NCBI GenBank assembly: GCA_023459675.1
Contig: JAEWTC010000013.1
Location: 1-6,987, forward strand
Reading direction: 5' to 3'
Origin: Bacillota bacterium
GTDB taxonomy: Bacteria; Bacillota; Clostridia; Christensenellales; Aristaeellaceae
DNA: 6,987 nt
The position numbers and the translations under genes were made by a program. Under the pieces are notes generated by a model that saw nothing but the letters and a program-made list of their open reading frames with translations, was not told where the DNA came from and did no database searches. How positions within the stretch are numbered: position 1 is the first letter of the stretch; each line of letters begins with the position of its first letter. Below are positions 5,753 to 6,987 of this stretch, one piece after another.

Positions 5753-6987
5753 ATGAGCGAATACATCATCGAAATGAATGGAATACGCAAAGTATTTCCG
5801 GGCGTGATCGCCAATGACAACGTCACCCTGCAGCTGAAAAAGGGAGAAATCCATGCGCTGCTCGGTGAGAACGGCGCGGGCAAATCCACGTTGATGGGTG
5901 TTCTGTTCGGCATGTATCAGCCGGATGCCGGCGAAATACGCAAGAACGGCAAAGCTGTGCGTATACACAATCCCAACGACGCGAATGCCCAGGGAATCGG
6001 CATGGTGCATCAGCATTTTAAGCTGGTGGAAGTTTTCACCGTTCTGGACAATATCATGCTTGGCGCCGAGGATACGCGCCACGGCGTATTGCAGAAGAAA
6101 AAAGCGCGCGAGAAAGTGCTTGCGCTCAGCGAAAAATATAAGCTGCAGGTGGATCTGGATGCGATTATCGACGATATCAGCGTTGGTATGCAGCAGCGTG
6201 TGGAAATATTGAAGATGCTCTATCGAGAGAACGATATATTGATCTTTGATGAGCCGACCGCCGTTTTGACGCCGCAGGAAATTGAAGAGCTGATGCAGAC
6301 GATGCGAAGCTTTGCCGGCGAGGGAAAGAGCATCCTTTTTATCACGCATAAATTGAACGAAATCATGGCGGTTGCCGACCGTTGCACCGTTCTGCGCAAG
6401 GGAAAATGCATCGGTACGGTTGACGTGAAGGATTCGACGGTCGATTCGCTTGCGGAAATGATGGTCGGGCGCAAGGTGAATTTCACCGTAGAGAAGAAAC
6501 CCGCTAAGCCAAAAGACGTAATCCTCAGCGTCAATAATTTGTCGCTGACCACCTCCGCAAGCGGGAAACACCAATTGCACAATGTTTCCTTCAAAGTTCG
6601 CGCCGGTGAAATCGTCGGGATTGCGGGCATCGAGGGCAACGGGCAGAGCGAGCTGGTTTATGCGCTGACCGGCTTGCTTAAGCCGTCCAGCGGCTCCATT
6701 ACCTTTAACGGAGAAGATGTCACGCATGAGTCAATCCGTTCGCGGAATGATCGCGGTATCGCGCACATACCGGAGGACCGGCACCGTTACGGGTTGGTGC
6801 TGGACTATTCGCTGGCGGAAAACCTGATTTTGAAAAGCTATCATACAAACAGTTACAATCATCATGGCTTCCTGCGCTTTCCGGAAATCCAGCAGCATGC
6901 GGACGAGCTGATTGGCCGGTTCGACATCCGTGCGGGCCAAGGCGCCGATACGCCTGCGCGCAGCATGAGCGGCGGTAACCAGCAAAA
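5753..6987 (+). CDS. BMP-type nucleoside/sugar ABC importer ATPase with two ATP-binding domains (3' partial)
   Basis: The gene runs off the right edge after 411 complete codons; relatives are about 500-515 residues, so most of it is present. It energises import by the binding protein encoded just upstream. Domain 1 has a full Walker A, GENGAGKST (38-46), Q-loop HQHF (86-89), the variant signature ISVGMQQRVE (142-151), Walker B ILIFDEPTA (162-170) and H-loop His199 in ITHK. Domain 2 starts near 257. Its Walker A position reads GIEGNGQSE (292-300) without the Lys-Ser/Thr, but its signature MSGGNQQ (405-411) is canonical. This pattern is typical of YufO/NupO and RbsA-like importer ATPases. The ATG at 5753 has an AGAGGT site at 5741-5746. 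Family gene order predicts two permease genes downstream, outside the window. Substrate is inferred from the binding protein. Confidence 0.93.
   Translation, partial: MSEYIIEMNGIRKVFPGVIANDNVTLQLKKGEIHALLGENGAGKSTLMGVLFGMYQPDAGEIRKNGKAVRIHNPNDANAQGIGMVHQHFKLVEVFTVLDNIMLGAEDTRHGVLQKKKAREKVLALSEKYKLQVDLDAIIDDISVGMQQRVEILKMLYRENDILIFDEPTAVLTPQEIEELMQTMRSFAGEGKSILFITHKLNEIMAVADRCTVLRKGKCIGTVDVKDSTVDSLAEMMVGRKVNFTVEKKPAKPKDVILSVNNLSLTTSASGKHQLHNVSFKVRAGEIVGIAGIEGNGQSELVYALTGLLKPSSGSITFNGEDVTHESIRSRNDRGIAHIPEDRHRYGLVLDYSLAENLILKSYHTNSYNHHGFLRFPEIQQHADELIGRFDIRAGQGADTPARSMSGGNQQ

Noticed and set aside
5723..6727. Long antisense reading frame (334 codons) opposite the ABC ATPase gene
   Set aside because: The + strand encodes a clear ATPase with all expected motifs. 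The antisense product shows no recognisable domain and comes from third-position GC bias.
1..6987. A new defence, mobile or RNA-based system
   Set aside because: All six genes fall into known metabolic or transport families. I found no nuclease, transposase, reverse transcriptase, toxin pair or repeat array on either strand.

Overview
The window reads as part of a bacterial chromosome with moderately high GC (by eye about 55%). All six supported genes lie on the + strand and are tightly packed. Strong AAGGAGG-type ribosome binding sites, a Clostridia-style signal peptide and a Basic Membrane Protein (BMP) family nucleoside importer suggest a higher-GC Firmicute, probably in the wider Clostridia. 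This is inferred from style only; no taxonomic marker is present. I see no rRNA, tRNA, CRISPR array, insertion sequence or phage gene.

Region 1 (1-4472) is the downstream end of a surface-glycan or nucleotide-sugar gene cluster. It holds, in order: a thiamine diphosphate enzyme of the acetolactate-synthase type, cut by the left edge; an NAD-dependent sugar epimerase/reductase that overlaps it by 4 nt; a membrane-anchored family 2 glycosyltransferase resembling polyprenyl-phosphate sugar transferases; and a PLP-dependent sugar aminotransferase of the DegT/DnrJ/EryC1/StrS family. Spacings of -4, 34 and 35 nt suggest one operon. The thiamine enzyme is unlikely to be for branched-chain amino acid synthesis in this company. 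The best working idea is chemistry on a keto-sugar nucleotide, by analogy with YerE, which adds a two-carbon branch in yersiniose synthesis. The SDR would then reduce the product, the aminotransferase would add an amino group to this or another sugar, and the glycosyltransferase would load a sugar onto a lipid carrier or glycan. The sugar product cannot be read from this window.

Region 2 (4473-4605) is a boundary. It carries a good extended -10 promoter, a short leader with a small hairpin, and a strong ribosome binding site.

Region 3 (4606-6987) is the start of a BMP-type ABC importer, probably for purine nucleosides. A secreted substrate-binding protein comes first, then a perfect 14-bp intergenic hairpin, then the double-domain ATPase, cut by the right edge. 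Family precedent predicts two permease genes next. The hairpin probably lets the binding protein be made in excess over the ATPase and permeases.

The window contains no clear new system. The most interesting points are the sugar-cluster thiamine enzyme coupled to an unusual SDR, and a binding protein without the lipoprotein cysteine usual in Firmicutes.
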